Shown: positions 49,344 to 58,166, counted from the first letter of the stretch. The stretch is DNA of 63,086 nt from Achromobacter denitrificans NBRC 15125 (GCF_001571365.1 NZ_BCTQ01000038.1:1-63086), one strand, 5' to 3'. Numbers and translations: made by a program. Notes: generated by a model not told the origin, from the letters alone.

Positions 49344-50493
49344 ACTTCACCAACGCCCAGTTGCCGTCCTTGACGGTGATGAGTTCGCGGCCGCGTTCGT
49401 CGAAGCCGCTATGGTCGGCGGCGGACATGTTGTAGACGCCCTGGGTGCCGACGAGCTCCTTGGTCTGTTCCAGCGCATCGCGCAGCGCGCTGCGGAATTC
49501 CTTGGTGCCCGGCTTGCCGGCCTTTTCGGCCAGCGGCACGGCCTTTTCCAGCAGCAGGCCCGCGTCGAAGACGTTGGCGCCGAAGGTGGCCGGCTTGGAT
49601 CCATTGAGCTTCTCGTAGGCGGCGATGTAGTCGGACGCGACCTTCTTGGACGGATTGCTGTCGGGCATTTCCGGCAGCACCAGCATCAGGCTGGCCGCCA
49701 GCACCGTGCCTTCGACCTTCTTGCCGCCCAGCTTCAGGAAGTCGGGCAGGGCCGCGCCGTGGGTCTGGTAGAACTTGCCCTTGTAGCCCTGATCGAAGAG
49801 GGTCGTCTGCGGCAGCACGCTGGCGGCGCCGGGGGCGGCCACCAGCACGGCGTCCGGCTTGGCGGCCAGGATCTTCAGCGCCTGGCCCGTGACCGAGCTG
49901 TCAAAGCGCAGGTAGCGCTCGTTGGCGGCGATCTTGATGCCCTTCTCGGCGGCCAGGCCCGAGAAAACCTTGTACCAGTTCTCGCCGTAGGGGTCGTTCA
50001 GGCCGATGAAGCCGACCGTCTTGATGCCGGTCTTGGCCATGTGGTCGACCAGCGCGCGCGCGATGATGTCGTCGTTCTGCGTGGTCTTGAACACCCACTT
50101 CTTCTGGTCGTTCATCGGCAGCACGACCGCGGCCGTGCCGACCGGCGCCAGCATGGGCACGCCGGCCTCGGCCGCGAACTGGATCACGCCCATGGCGTTG
50201 GGCGAGCCCGAGGGGCCGATCAGCGCGTCCACGTTCTGCTCCGAAATCAGCTTCTTGAAGGCCGTGACCGAGTTGGTGGAATCGCTGGCGTCGTCCAGCG
50301 AGATGTATTCCACGGTCAGGTCGCCGATCTTCTTGGGCAGAAGCGGAACGGTGTTCTTCTGCGGAATGCCGACCAGCGCCGTGGGGCCGGTGGACGAGGT
50401 GACGACGCCGACCTTCACTTGGGCCAGGGCGGGCAGGGCGAACAGCGCGGCTACCGCGGCGGCAGCGGCCAGGGGGAGTTTCTTCGACAGCAT
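49342..50493 (-). CDS. LivK-like ABC transporter substrate-binding protein
   Basis: Periplasmic receptor of 383 residues of the Leu/Ile/Val-binding (HAAT, Peripla_BP_6) family. The signal peptide ends ALPALA-QV near residue 24. VKVGVVTSSTGPTALVGIPQ, then DALIGPSGSPNAMGVIQ and VGFIGLNDPYGENWYKV trace the type I binding fold. Members of this subfamily bind aromatic acids as often as amino acids. It lies downstream of catabolic genes and upstream of three transport genes on the same strand, and is followed by a hairpin that may raise its mRNA level. Position fits iadK. Confidence 0.9.
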   Translation of the reverse strand: MLSKKLPLAAAAAVAALFALPALAQVKVGVVTSSTGPTALVGIPQKNTVPLLPKKIGDLTVEYISLDDASDSTNSVTAFKKLISEQNVDALIGPSGSPNAMGVIQFAAEAGVPMLAPVGTAAVVLPMNDQKKWVFKTTQNDDIIARALVDHMAKTGIKTVGFIGLNDPYGENWYKVFSGLAAEKGIKIAANERYLRFDSSVTGQALKILAAKPDAVLVAAPGAASVLPQTTLFDQGYKGKFYQTHGAALPDFLKLGGKKVEGTVLAASLMLVLPEMPDSNPSKKVASDYIAAYEKLNGSKPATFGANVFDAGLLLEKAVPLAEKAGKPGTKEFRSALRDALEQTKELVGTQGVYNMSAADHSGFDERGRELITVKDGNWALVK

Positions 50494-50667
50494 GGCAAAA
50501 CCTCCGGATAGGGAGCAAGGTGGGGGTGCGGCTGGAAAACGGAGAAAACGGGAACTGCTGGAATTGCTTGTTGCTTAAACTTTTCTTGAGCAGGCTCAGC
50601 ACTGTAGACGTCGCCGCAGCGCTTACCTATCCGTCAAAACCCGAAGCGGCGCCCCGGGAATGGGCGC

Positions 50668-51396
50668 TCAGATGGTGATGGAGCTGACGCTGGCGCCGCC
50701 GCAGACGAACAGCGTCTGCCCGGTGACGAAGCTGTTGGCGGGATCCGCGAAGAACATGACGGCCCGCGCCACGTCGTCCGAGCGCCCCAGGCGCTTGACC
50801 GGGATGCCGGCGGCCAGCTGCTTTTCGCGTTCGCTGCCGGGTTCGATCACCTCGTAGAACATGTCGGTCTGGATCGGACCGGGGGCCACCACGTTGACCG
50901 TGATGCCGTAGGGCGCCAGTTCCAGCGACCAGGTGCGCGCCATGCCCACCATGCCGGCCTTGGTGGCCGAATACGCGGTGCGGGTCGGCAGGCCGAGGGC
51001 GCCGCGCGAAGACATCATCACGATGCGGCCGAACTTGCGTTCCTGCATCCCGGGCAGGGCAGCCTGCACCAGGCTGATGGCCGCGCCCAGGTGGATCTGG
51101 GTCAGGCCGTGCAGTTCTTCCTGGGTGACCTGCGGCAGCAGGTTGGGCCAGATGACGCCGGCGTTGTGGATAACGTGGCTGATGGGAAACCGCGAGGCGG
51201 CCTCGGCGCCCGCCTGCGCGGTAGCCGTGGCATCCAGCAGGTCGACCTGCATGTTGTGCAGGCGCGGATGGCTGAAGTCGGCGGCGCGGCGCGCCATGGA
51301 AATCACTTCGTAGCCTGCGTCCAGCATGCTGCGGCAGATCTCGGCGCCGATGCCGGCGCTGCCGCCGGTCACGATGGCGACGTTGGTGTGCGTCAT
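50668..51396 (-). CDS. SDR family NAD(P)-dependent oxidoreductase
   Basis: Classical short-chain dehydrogenase of 242 residues. Cofactor motif VTGGSAGIGAEI (residues 9-20), structural HNAG, catalytic Ser in MMSSRGALG and the active-site YSATK are all present, so it should be an active enzyme, unlike the fused SDR at 52275. C-terminal PVKRLGRSDDVARAVMFF and TGQTLFVCGG are typical. It follows the cyclase gene by 46 bp, half of which is a hexanucleotide repeat just upstream of its RBS. Position fits iadJ. Its substrate in the inferred indole-acetate pathway is not clear. Confidence 0.88.
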   Translation of the reverse strand: MTHTNVAIVTGGSAGIGAEICRSMLDAGYEVISMARRAADFSHPRLHNMQVDLLDATATAQAGAEAASRFPISHVIHNAGVIWPNLLPQVTQEELHGLTQIHLGAAISLVQAALPGMQERKFGRIVMMSSRGALGLPTRTAYSATKAGMVGMARTWSLELAPYGITVNVVAPGPIQTDMFYEVIEPGSEREKQLAAGIPVKRLGRSDDVARAVMFFADPANSFVTGQTLFVCGGASVSSITI

Positions 51397-51408
51397 GGAT
51401 ATCCCCTG

Positions 51409-51432
51409 TTGTCGTTGTCGTTGTCGTTGTCG
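51409..51432. repeat. Hexanucleotide simple repeat (TTGTCG)4 before SDR gene
   Basis: Four perfect copies of TTGTCG (CGACAA on the transcribed side) occupy the cyclase-SDR intergenic gap. They end about 12 bp from the SDR start codon, next to its AGGGG ribosome-binding site. Copy-number change would alter leader length without touching a coding frame. Confidence 0.9.
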
Positions 51433-51442
51433 TGCGGCCGGC

Positions 51443-52228
51443 TCAGGCCTTGGGCGCCAGCGCCAGCACGCGCAGCGGACTGCCCGAGCCGCTGCGGATC
51501 TTGAGCGGCGCCGAGAAGATCACCGCGCCGGTGGGCGGCAGCTGGTCCAGGTTGGTCAGGCATTGCAGGCCGTAGCGGTTGTTGCCGTGCATGTAGTAGT
51601 GGCAGGGATAGGGGGGATCGAGGTGCTGCGCCTGGCCCGCGTCGGTGCCGACCGATTCGGTGCCGAAGCCGTGCACGTCGCGCTCCTTGATCAGCCAGGG
51701 CACCACTTCCGCGTCCGGGCCGGGCGAGTGCGCGCCATCGGCCTGCAGGTTCAGGTACTCGGCGGGCTTGGCGCGCTTGGACCAGTCGGTGCGCATCAGC
51801 ACCCACGACCGCGCCGGGATGCGGCCATGCCGCTCTTCCCATTTCTTCACGAAGTCGACGGTCAGCAGGAAATCCGGGTTGTCGCGCGCTTCGGGCGAGC
51901 AGTCGATCACGCAGGCGCTGGCGATGAAGGCCTCGACCGGGATGGTGTCCACGGTATTGTCGGGTTGGTCCTTGCCCGTGACCCAGTGGGCCGGCGCGTC
52001 GAAGTGGGTGCCGGTGTGTTCGGAGCACGAGAAATTGTTCCAGTACCAGGCGGGTCCGCGCTCGTCGTAGCGCGAGATTTCCTCGATGCGGAACGGCCAG
52101 GCCTGGCCGAACTCCGGCGGCAGCACGATGGTGGGGAATTCCGGCGTCAGCGTCTCGGTCAGGTCCACCAGGCGGATGCGGCCGGACACCAGTTCGGTCA
52201 TGAATTGGGCAAGAATGTTCTGGCTCAT
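51443..52228 (-). CDS. Cyclase family metal hydrolase (candidate isatin hydrolase)
   Basis: Protein of 261 residues in the cyclase/kynurenine-formamidase superfamily. The metal motif HTGTHFDAPAHW matches H-x-G-T-H-x-D-x-P-x-H, the Mn/Zn site shared by kynurenine formamidase and isatin hydrolase. Both enzymes open amide bonds of aniline derivatives. In this operon the natural reaction is isatin + water to isatinate (inference from chemistry and context). Start MSQNILAQF follows GAGGAACAG; a longer frame upstream is not conserved-looking. Gaps of 46 bp on both sides. Position fits iadI. A formamidase role remains possible. Confidence 0.85.
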   Translation of the reverse strand: MSQNILAQFMTELVSGRIRLVDLTETLTPEFPTIVLPPEFGQAWPFRIEEISRYDERGPAWYWNNFSCSEHTGTHFDAPAHWVTGKDQPDNTVDTIPVEAFIASACVIDCSPEARDNPDFLLTVDFVKKWEERHGRIPARSWVLMRTDWSKRAKPAEYLNLQADGAHSPGPDAEVVPWLIKERDVHGFGTESVGTDAGQAQHLDPPYPCHYYMHGNNRYGLQCLTNLDQLPPTGAVIFSAPLKIRSGSGSPLRVLALAPKA

Positions 52229-52274
52229 GTGCTGTTCCTCTAGATTCGTGCGTTGTCGGGGAAGGGGCGGGCCG

Positions 52275-53516
52275 TCAGGCGCCCAGCTCCCGTTCCAGTC
52301 CCTTGGGGTTCTCCGCCAGCCGGGCGCGGAATTCCTGCGCGACATCGCCGACGTACACGTCTTCGATGCCATCCTTGAGCGCGCGCACGATGGCGGCGGC
52401 GATCGCCGCGGGCGCCACCCGCGGGGGCGGCGTGCGTTGCTCCCATTCGTGATCCACCGGCCCGGGGAACACGTTCATCACCCGCACGCCCGCGCCGCGC
52501 ATCTCGGCGCGCAGGCACTGCGCCAGGGACAGCGCGGCCGCCTTGGACGCCGACCACATGCCGCGCGAGGGCAGGTTCATATGGGCGTAGATGGACAGCA
52601 CATTGACCCAGGCCGTGGCGCTGTTCACGCCGTCCGCGGCGCGGCCGCACAGCGCCGGGCCGAAGTTCTGCGCCAGGCGCATCAGCCCCAGCACGTTCAC
52701 GTCCAGGGCGTCGCGCGCCGTGTTGACGTCCTTGCGGTTCAGCAGCCCGCCTTCGCGCTCCTGGTCGGCGGTGTTCACCAGGATCTCGACCTTGCCGCCG
52801 ATGGACGCGGCGACCCGCTCGACCGAATCGGTATCGGTCACGTCGAGCACCACGGCCTGCACGCGCGGATCGGCCGCCAGCGCGTCGAAGGCGGCGTCGC
52901 GCTTCCACGCTTGCGGATCGCCCAGGAACACGGTCGGGCAGCCGGCTTCCAGCAGGGCGCGCGCCACGGCCTGGCCCACCGCCGATTTGCCGTCGGTGAC
53001 GAGCGCGCGGCGGAATTTCGGATCGCACGAGGTTTCGCGCAGGGTCTTGTCGTCTTCCATGTTCGGCGTGTTCCTTTCAGGCAGGGCGATCATCACGGCC
53101 TGGCCGCCGCGGTCCAGCTTCAGCGCCAGGCGCACGGGGGCGCCGTCGACGCAGTCCTGGTGCACGTGCGCCACCACCGATGGGCCGGCGGTCATGCGCA
53201 CCGTGCCCACCCGCCAGGGCAGGCGTTCGCGGAAATACAGGTCGTTGCTGTGGTGCAGGACGGTGCTGACCAGCAGCACGCCGCTGGGGTCGGCCGGGCG
53301 CCACGGCAGGTGTTCGGACAGGCAGTGGCCGCAGACTTCGCGGGGCGGATACTGGACCGCGCCGCAGTCGGCGCAGGTCTGCAGCTCGAAGCGGCCCTCG
53401 GCGGCGGCGGCGGTCAGCCCCAGCGCGCTGCGGCTGCGCCAGCCGGGCGGCAGGGTCGGCTGGCGGGTGCGGGCGATGGGGTTCTTGCGGGGCGGTTTGG
53501 CCAAGGGTTCAGTCAT
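52275..53516 (-). CDS. Zn-ribbon/OB-fold (DUF35) domain fused to SDR-like domain
   Basis: Fusion protein of 413 residues. The N-terminal part (about 1-160) has the zinc ribbon CADCGAVQYPPREVCGHC (cysteines 48, 51, 62, 65) and an OB-fold, as in DUF35 partners of thiolase-like enzymes. From about residue 173 an SDR-type Rossmann domain follows, but with TDGKSAVG in place of TGxxxGIG and with Trp replacing the catalytic Tyr (GMWSASKAAAL instead of YSASK). The SDR half may thus be non-catalytic. The gene overlaps the thiolase-like gene by 4 bp, so the two products are made in step and probably form a complex. Position fits iadH. Confidence 0.85.
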   Translation of the reverse strand: MTEPLAKPPRKNPIARTRQPTLPPGWRSRSALGLTAAAAEGRFELQTCADCGAVQYPPREVCGHCLSEHLPWRPADPSGVLLVSTVLHHSNDLYFRERLPWRVGTVRMTAGPSVVAHVHQDCVDGAPVRLALKLDRGGQAVMIALPERNTPNMEDDKTLRETSCDPKFRRALVTDGKSAVGQAVARALLEAGCPTVFLGDPQAWKRDAAFDALAADPRVQAVVLDVTDTDSVERVAASIGGKVEILVNTADQEREGGLLNRKDVNTARDALDVNVLGLMRLAQNFGPALCGRAADGVNSATAWVNVLSIYAHMNLPSRGMWSASKAAALSLAQCLRAEMRGAGVRVMNVFPGPVDHEWEQRTPPPRVAPAAIAAAIVRALKDGIEDVYVGDVAQEFRARLAENPKGLERELGA

Positions 53517-54688
53517 GCGTCGCTCCTGGCCAGGATGGCCGCGGCGGTGCACAGCCCGCGGTCGTAATTGATCATGCCGAAACCGCTGACCATGCCGAGG
53601 CGGGCATCGGCCACCTGCGTCGCGCCGGCCGTGCCGCTGAGCTGGCGCAGCGCCTCGACCAGCCCCAGATAGCCGCCGGCCGCGCCGGCCTGGCCCACCG
53701 ACAGCTGGCCGCCGTTGGTGTTGAAGGGAAAGCTGCCGTCCACGGTGAAACTGTTGCCGCGCACGAAATCCGGCGCCGCGCCTTTCGGACAGAAGCCCAG
53801 GTCTTCGATCTGCATCAGGTTGATGACGGGGTAGTCGTCATAGGCTTGCAGGAAATCCATGTCGCCCGGCTGGGCGCCGGCCTGGCCGTACAGCTCGTCC
53901 AGGTCCAGGGTCCATCCGCCGCGCGTCTGGATCGGGTCCTCGATCCAGGCGTTGTGGCGTTCGATGGTGGAGAGGATGCGGGCGTAGGGCAGGTTCAGCG
54001 CCCGCGCCCGGTCTTCGCTCATGACCAGGAAGGCGTCGGCGCCCGCGCAGGGCATGACGCAATCGAACAGGTGGATCGGATCGGTGATGACGCGCGCATC
54101 CAGGTACTGGGCGAGCGTCAGCGGCTTTTTCATCAGCGCGTGAGGAAAGCGCAGCGCGTTGTCCCGCTGCGCCACGCAGAGCTTGCCGAAGTCCTCCCGG
54201 GTGGCGCCGGTCGCGCGCATGTAGTTGGCGGTCAGCAGCGCGAAGCTGGCGTTGGGGCCGCCCGCGCCATAGGGGTAGACGGCGTCCTGCGCGAAGCGCG
54301 AGAACTGGCTGACCGTGTTGCGGAACGAGTCCACGTGGTTGGTATCGCCCGCGATGCAGGCCACGACGTCGGCATCGCCGGCCTGCACGGCGCGGGCCGC
54401 GCGGCGCAGGGCCGCCACCCCGCTGGCGCCGCCCATGGGGATGTGATCCAGCCAGCGCGGGCTCATGCCCAGGTGCTGCACCAGGCCGACGGCGGTGTCG
54501 GGCGCCAGGGTGAAGCTGGAGACGCACAGCCCGTCCACGTCGGTCTTGGCGATGCCGGCCCGCCGGATCAGCGCGCCCAGCGCGCGGCCCAGCCACCAGT
54601 GGGCGGCATGCGTGGAATAGCGTTCGTACGGAATGGTGACGGGCAGGGCCGCCACCACGCCGTCATAGCCCCGGCGCCCCTTGCTCAT
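53513..54688 (-). CDS. Thiolase-fold protein lacking thiolase catalytic residues (candidate retro-aldolase)
   Basis: Protein of 391 residues of the SCP2-type thiolase superfamily. The nucleophile region reads PMGGASGVAALRRAARAV, with Ser where the Cys should be. The His region reads SVGQAGAAGGYLG, with Gln for His. The C-terminal CxG site reads GMVSGFGM. All three thiolase residues are therefore absent. The same is true of Ltp2-type aldolases, which need a DUF35 partner to cleave tertiary beta-hydroxyacyl-CoA esters. Here the DUF35-SDR gene follows with 4-bp overlap, and an acyl-CoA ligase precedes, also with 4-bp overlap. Position fits iadG. The conserved Tyr in AYDDYPV may serve catalysis. 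Confidence 0.85.
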   Translation of the reverse strand: MSKGRRGYDGVVAALPVTIPYERYSTHAAHWWLGRALGALIRRAGIAKTDVDGLCVSSFTLAPDTAVGLVQHLGMSPRWLDHIPMGGASGVAALRRAARAVQAGDADVVACIAGDTNHVDSFRNTVSQFSRFAQDAVYPYGAGGPNASFALLTANYMRATGATREDFGKLCVAQRDNALRFPHALMKKPLTLAQYLDARVITDPIHLFDCVMPCAGADAFLVMSEDRARALNLPYARILSTIERHNAWIEDPIQTRGGWTLDLDELYGQAGAQPGDMDFLQAYDDYPVINLMQIEDLGFCPKGAAPDFVRGNSFTVDGSFPFNTNGGQLSVGQAGAAGGYLGLVEALRQLSGTAGATQVADARLGMVSGFGMINYDRGLCTAAAILARSDA

Positions 54689-56349
54689 CGGACGGACTCC
54701 TCGCGCCGCGCCGGCGCCGCGTCCGCCTGGGGGCGTTTTTTCATGGCGCAGGTGTCCACGCAACGGGCCCTGCCCGGCAGCGTGGGCGCCAGCGCCTTCA
54801 TCTCGCCGCGCTGGATCTTGTTGGTGGTGGTGAGCGGCAGGCTGTCGACGAAGGCGACGTAGCCGGGGGCCTTGTAGTAGGCCAGCTGCTCCAGGCTCCA
54901 TTGCACGATGCTGCGGGCCGCCTCGGTCATTTCGGCGTCGGTGACCGGCCACTTGTCGGGCACCACGCAAGCCAGCACTTCGTCGCCGCGCACCGGATCG
55001 GGCACGGCGGCCACCGCCACCGCCTTCACCAGTGGATGCTGCATCAGCACGCTCTCCACCTCGACGGCCGAGATGTTCTCGCCGCTGCGGCGGATCACGT
55101 TCTTCTTGCGGTCCACGAAGCGCAGCGCGCCGTCGGCCTCGCGGCGGACGATGTCGCCGGTATGGAACCAGCCGTCTTCCCAGGCCTGCGCCGTGGCTTC
55201 CTCGTCCTTGAGGTAGCCGGCGAAGAAGCCGTAGCGGGGATCGTCGCCCGCGTGGCGCACCAGCAGTTCGCCCGGCTCGCCGGTCGCCGCCTCGTCGCCC
55301 GCGTCGCTCACGATGCGGACCAACACGTCCTCTTCCTCGCTGCCGAAGCAACTGCTGCCGATGTGGCGCGGCTCCCGGTTGGCGATGATGACGGCGCCCG
55401 CGCCGGTTTCGGTCATGGCCCAGGCCTCCAGCAGCGGAAAGCCGAAGCGCGCCTCGAAGGGCTGGTGCAGCTTGCGGTCCACTCCCGCGCCGAAGCCGAA
55501 GCGGATGGCGCGCTGGGGATCGTTCGCCGACGGCTCCGCCTTCATCAGGATGGCGGGCATCACGCCCAGGTAGTGCAGCACGGTGGCGCGGGAGTCGCGC
55601 ACGCTGTCCCACCAGGTCTTGGGATGGAATCGGTCCAGCGGGATCAGGCATCCGCCCGTCAGCACCATGGCCATGGCCGAGTACGCCATGGCGTTCATGT
55701 GGACCAGCGGCAGCGGCGTCAGCATGCGTTCCTGGCCGGGACGCAGGGCCGCCAGGCCGCCGATGCGCGCGTACCAGCCGCCGGCGTGCAGGAAATAGCG
55801 GTTGGGCAGGATGCAGCCCTTGGGCCGTCCGGTGGTGCCGGACGTGTAGAGCAGGGCGCACTCGGTCAGAACGTCGGGCTCGCTGCCGGCCAGCGGCGCG
55901 GCAAACGGCGAGGCGGGCGGCATATCGTCCGGGCCCATCACGCGTAGTTCGCGGCCGGCTCGCTTCGCGGCGGCAAGCAGGTCGGCGTGGCGTTCGGGCA
56001 GCGCCACGGCCAAGGCGATCTCCGAATGGCCCGTCAGGTATTCGAGTTCGGCCGCGCGCAGGTCGGGATTGATCGGCACGACCGACACGCCCAGCGCATT
56101 CAGCGCGAACCAGTGCAGGAAGAAGGCGGGGCGGTTTTCCAGCAGCAGCCCGGCGCGGTGGCCGTGCCCGTAGCCGGCGCGGGCGTAGGCGGCGCGCAGC
56201 GTTTCGATGGCGTCGGCGGCCTGCGCGTAACCCAGTTCGCCGGCTTCGACGCCATAGGCCCGCGCCGTTTCGGGCAGGATGCAGAGGAAGGGCTGGGCGC
56301 CGTGGCGGGCGGCCGTGACGCGGAATGCCTGATGGACCGTGGTGCTCAC
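54685..56349 (-). CDS. AMP-binding acyl-CoA synthetase
   Basis: Adenylate-forming ligase of 554 residues. The P-loop is LLYTSGTTGRPKGCILPN, then AWAMTETGAGA (A5), WFHTGDIVRR (A7) and the catalytic lysine in LPLTTTNKIQRGEMK (A10). Residues after 510 form an unusual basic, Ala-rich tail. It should form a CoA thioester from the dioxygenase product or from another pathway acid. Overlaps the thiolase-like gene by 4 bp and lies 9 bp after the dioxygenase beta gene. Position fits iadF. Substrate inferred from context only. Confidence 0.9.
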   Translation of the reverse strand: MSTTVHQAFRVTAARHGAQPFLCILPETARAYGVEAGELGYAQAADAIETLRAAYARAGYGHGHRAGLLLENRPAFFLHWFALNALGVSVVPINPDLRAAELEYLTGHSEIALAVALPERHADLLAAAKRAGRELRVMGPDDMPPASPFAAPLAGSEPDVLTECALLYTSGTTGRPKGCILPNRYFLHAGGWYARIGGLAALRPGQERMLTPLPLVHMNAMAYSAMAMVLTGGCLIPLDRFHPKTWWDSVRDSRATVLHYLGVMPAILMKAEPSANDPQRAIRFGFGAGVDRKLHQPFEARFGFPLLEAWAMTETGAGAVIIANREPRHIGSSCFGSEEEDVLVRIVSDAGDEAATGEPGELLVRHAGDDPRYGFFAGYLKDEEATAQAWEDGWFHTGDIVRREADGALRFVDRKKNVIRRSGENISAVEVESVLMQHPLVKAVAVAAVPDPVRGDEVLACVVPDKWPVTDAEMTEAARSIVQWSLEQLAYYKAPGYVAFVDSLPLTTTNKIQRGEMKALAPTLPGRARCVDTCAMKKRPQADAAPARREESVR

Positions 56350-56358
56350 AAGCCGCTC

Positions 56359-56850
56359 CTACATAAACAATTGGATATTGCCGAAGGCCGCGTCGCAATT
56401 GACGAGGTCGACGCGCTTGAGCCGGATACGCAACACGCCGTCCTGCTCGACCAGGTGATGCGTGGTCCAGCCGGCGTACAGCGTCTGCGCGTCCAGCCGC
56501 GTCTCGACATAATGGAATGCGGTGCGCACCACGTGCCGGCCCTCGGCGGGCGCGGCTTCGGGATGATCGCGTTCGATGGAGGGCGCCTGCAGCAGGTGAT
56601 GGCAGCGGCTCTTGGGCTGCTGCGAGAACGTGCGCTGGCCGGCCAGCCGCTCCACGCGCACGCGCAGCAGCAGCTTGTCCTCGTACATCAGCGAAGCATG
56701 CAGCCTGGGGTCGGTCTGGCCATGGGCCAGCGGCATCCAGTAATGGCCGTCGTCGGTGTACAGGTTGAGCCATTCCTCGAAGCGCAGCTCGTCCAGCATG
56801 CGCGCTTCGGCGTAGACAAAATCGATCAGTTCACGGTCGCTTGCGCTCAT
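56359..56850 (-). CDS. iadE: Rieske dioxygenase beta subunit, iad-type
   Basis: Small subunit of 163 residues, SnoaL-like fold: LIDFVYAEARMLDELRFEEW and WLNLYTDDGHYWMPLAHGQ at the N-terminus, VRTAFHYVETRLDAQTLYAG in the middle. It has no catalytic residues of its own and forms a hexamer with the alpha subunit, whose gene overlaps by 4 bp. The start MSASDRELID is set by this coupling. Symbol follows the iad nomenclature as I remember it (IadD/IadE as alpha/beta). Confidence 0.85.
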   Translation of the reverse strand: MSASDRELIDFVYAEARMLDELRFEEWLNLYTDDGHYWMPLAHGQTDPRLHASLMYEDKLLLRVRVERLAGQRTFSQQPKSRCHHLLQAPSIERDHPEAAPAEGRHVVRTAFHYVETRLDAQTLYAGWTTHHLVEQDGVLRIRLKRVDLVNCDAAFGNIQLFM

Positions 56851-58166
56851 ACCGACTCCGGTCCGGTCATGTAGCGGCCCCATGCGCGGTACTGGTTGCG
56901 CATCTGCCATTCGTTGGTGCCATTGGTGGTGACGTTCTTCCGCGCGGTTTCGTCGGGCGAGTACAGCCGGCCCACGTTGACCCAGTCGCGCGCCCGCGAA
57001 TGCAGCCCGTCCTGCGCTCGCTCGTACATTTCCAGGTCGTCGTGGCCGACCACGGAAGTGGGGGCGTTGATGAGGCGGTTGTACATGAGCGTGCGTTCGA
57101 GCAGCAGGTCGGGCGCGCCCACCAGGCGGAAGGTCCAGGACTCCACCAGGGTCCGGTCCGCCGCGATGGGCTTGAAGATGCGCAGGGTCTGGATCGGCCC
57201 CTTGACCATGATGTTGGGGAAGTACACGGTGTTGTGGCGCACGTCGCCGAGGATCTGCTTGGCGCGTTCCTCGCCGTAGGCCGCCACCATCGCGTCCCAG
57301 TACCCGGGGATGCCGGAGTAGGAGGCGTGGATCGAGTCGGACACGCCGGTGTGGCCGTGGCCGTTTTCCCACACGCGGATGCCCATGTTCTCGAAGAACT
57401 CGTAGGGCGAGATGAAGGGCGCGAACAGTTCCACGGCCATGGGCTTGGGCGTGCCTTCCGGCGCCTGTTCCCAGACCTTCACGGCGGTTCCGGCCGAGGA
57501 TTCGTGGGCGACCATGGGGTGGCAGGTGTCGGTCTGGTTGTCGACCAGCATCTTCCAGTTGCAGCGGTGCATGTAGCGCAGCACGCCGCCGGCCACTTCC
57601 AGCCGGCCTTCCGGCGAGCGGTCCACCATGTTGTCCAAGGTGGACAGCGATTCGCCGAAGAAGTCCTCGAAGGACTGGCCTTCCGGATTCAGCCGGCAGA
57701 ACACGAAGCCGCGATGATTCTTCACGTCCTTCACGGCGGCCATGCCCTGGCTGGCTTCGCAGTTTTCCAGGCCGGTGTTCTCGTAGCCCTTCTTCAGCGG
57801 GATGGACAGCAGGCTGCCGTCCGTCTTGAAGGTCCAGGCGTGGTACGGACAGCGGAAGAACTTGCCGGTATTGCCGCAGGCGTCGCCCGCCACCATCGTG
57901 CCCTTGTGCGGGCAGCGGTTGTGCAGCACGCGCACGCTCTTGTCGCTGTGGCGCACCATCACCACGGGCTGGTTGCCGACCGTGGTGGTGATGTAGTCGC
58001 CGGGGTTGGGCACCTGGCTGTCGTGGCCGACGTAGACCCAGGTGTTGGCGTACAGGCGCTCCATCTCCAGCTCGAACAGCTCCTGGTCGATGAACAGGTC
58101 CTTGTGCACCTCGGTGTCTCGCAGCAGGGCGCGGATGGCGTCGGGGTTGTCGCGGTATTTGCTCAT
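56847..58166 (-). CDS. iadD: Rieske non-heme iron dioxygenase alpha subunit, iad-type (indole-3-acetate oxidation)
   Basis: Catalytic subunit of 439 residues. Rieske ligands are in CPHKGTMVAGDAC and FRCPYHAWTFK (C-x-H, C-x2-H). The iron site is in DNQTDTCHPMVAHESS (two His, with a C-terminal Asp expected). It belongs to the group with a PDR-type reductase rather than a separate ferredoxin, unlike the dioxygenase at 30289. In iad loci this enzyme begins auxin breakdown by oxidising the indole ring of indole-3-acetate. Start MSKYRDNPDAI is preferred; a longer frame upstream runs into the reductase gene. Assignment rests on operon composition; the family alone would allow other aromatic acids. 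Confidence 0.85.
   Translation of the reverse strand: MSKYRDNPDAIRALLRDTEVHKDLFIDQELFELEMERLYANTWVYVGHDSQVPNPGDYITTTVGNQPVVMVRHSDKSVRVLHNRCPHKGTMVAGDACGNTGKFFRCPYHAWTFKTDGSLLSIPLKKGYENTGLENCEASQGMAAVKDVKNHRGFVFCRLNPEGQSFEDFFGESLSTLDNMVDRSPEGRLEVAGGVLRYMHRCNWKMLVDNQTDTCHPMVAHESSAGTAVKVWEQAPEGTPKPMAVELFAPFISPYEFFENMGIRVWENGHGHTGVSDSIHASYSGIPGYWDAMVAAYGEERAKQILGDVRHNTVYFPNIMVKGPIQTLRIFKPIAADRTLVESWTFRLVGAPDLLLERTLMYNRLINAPTSVVGHDDLEMYERAQDGLHSRARDWVNVGRLYSPDETARKNVTTNGTNEWQMRNQYRAWGRYMTGPESV

Noticed and set aside
53513..56773. A 1086-codon frame suggesting a ligase-thiolase fusion
   Set aside because: The upstream part is an out-of-frame shadow of the AMP ligase and beta-subunit genes. Thiolase-like identity starts only at MSKGRRG (54688), where a 4-bp ATGA overlap marks a normal start.
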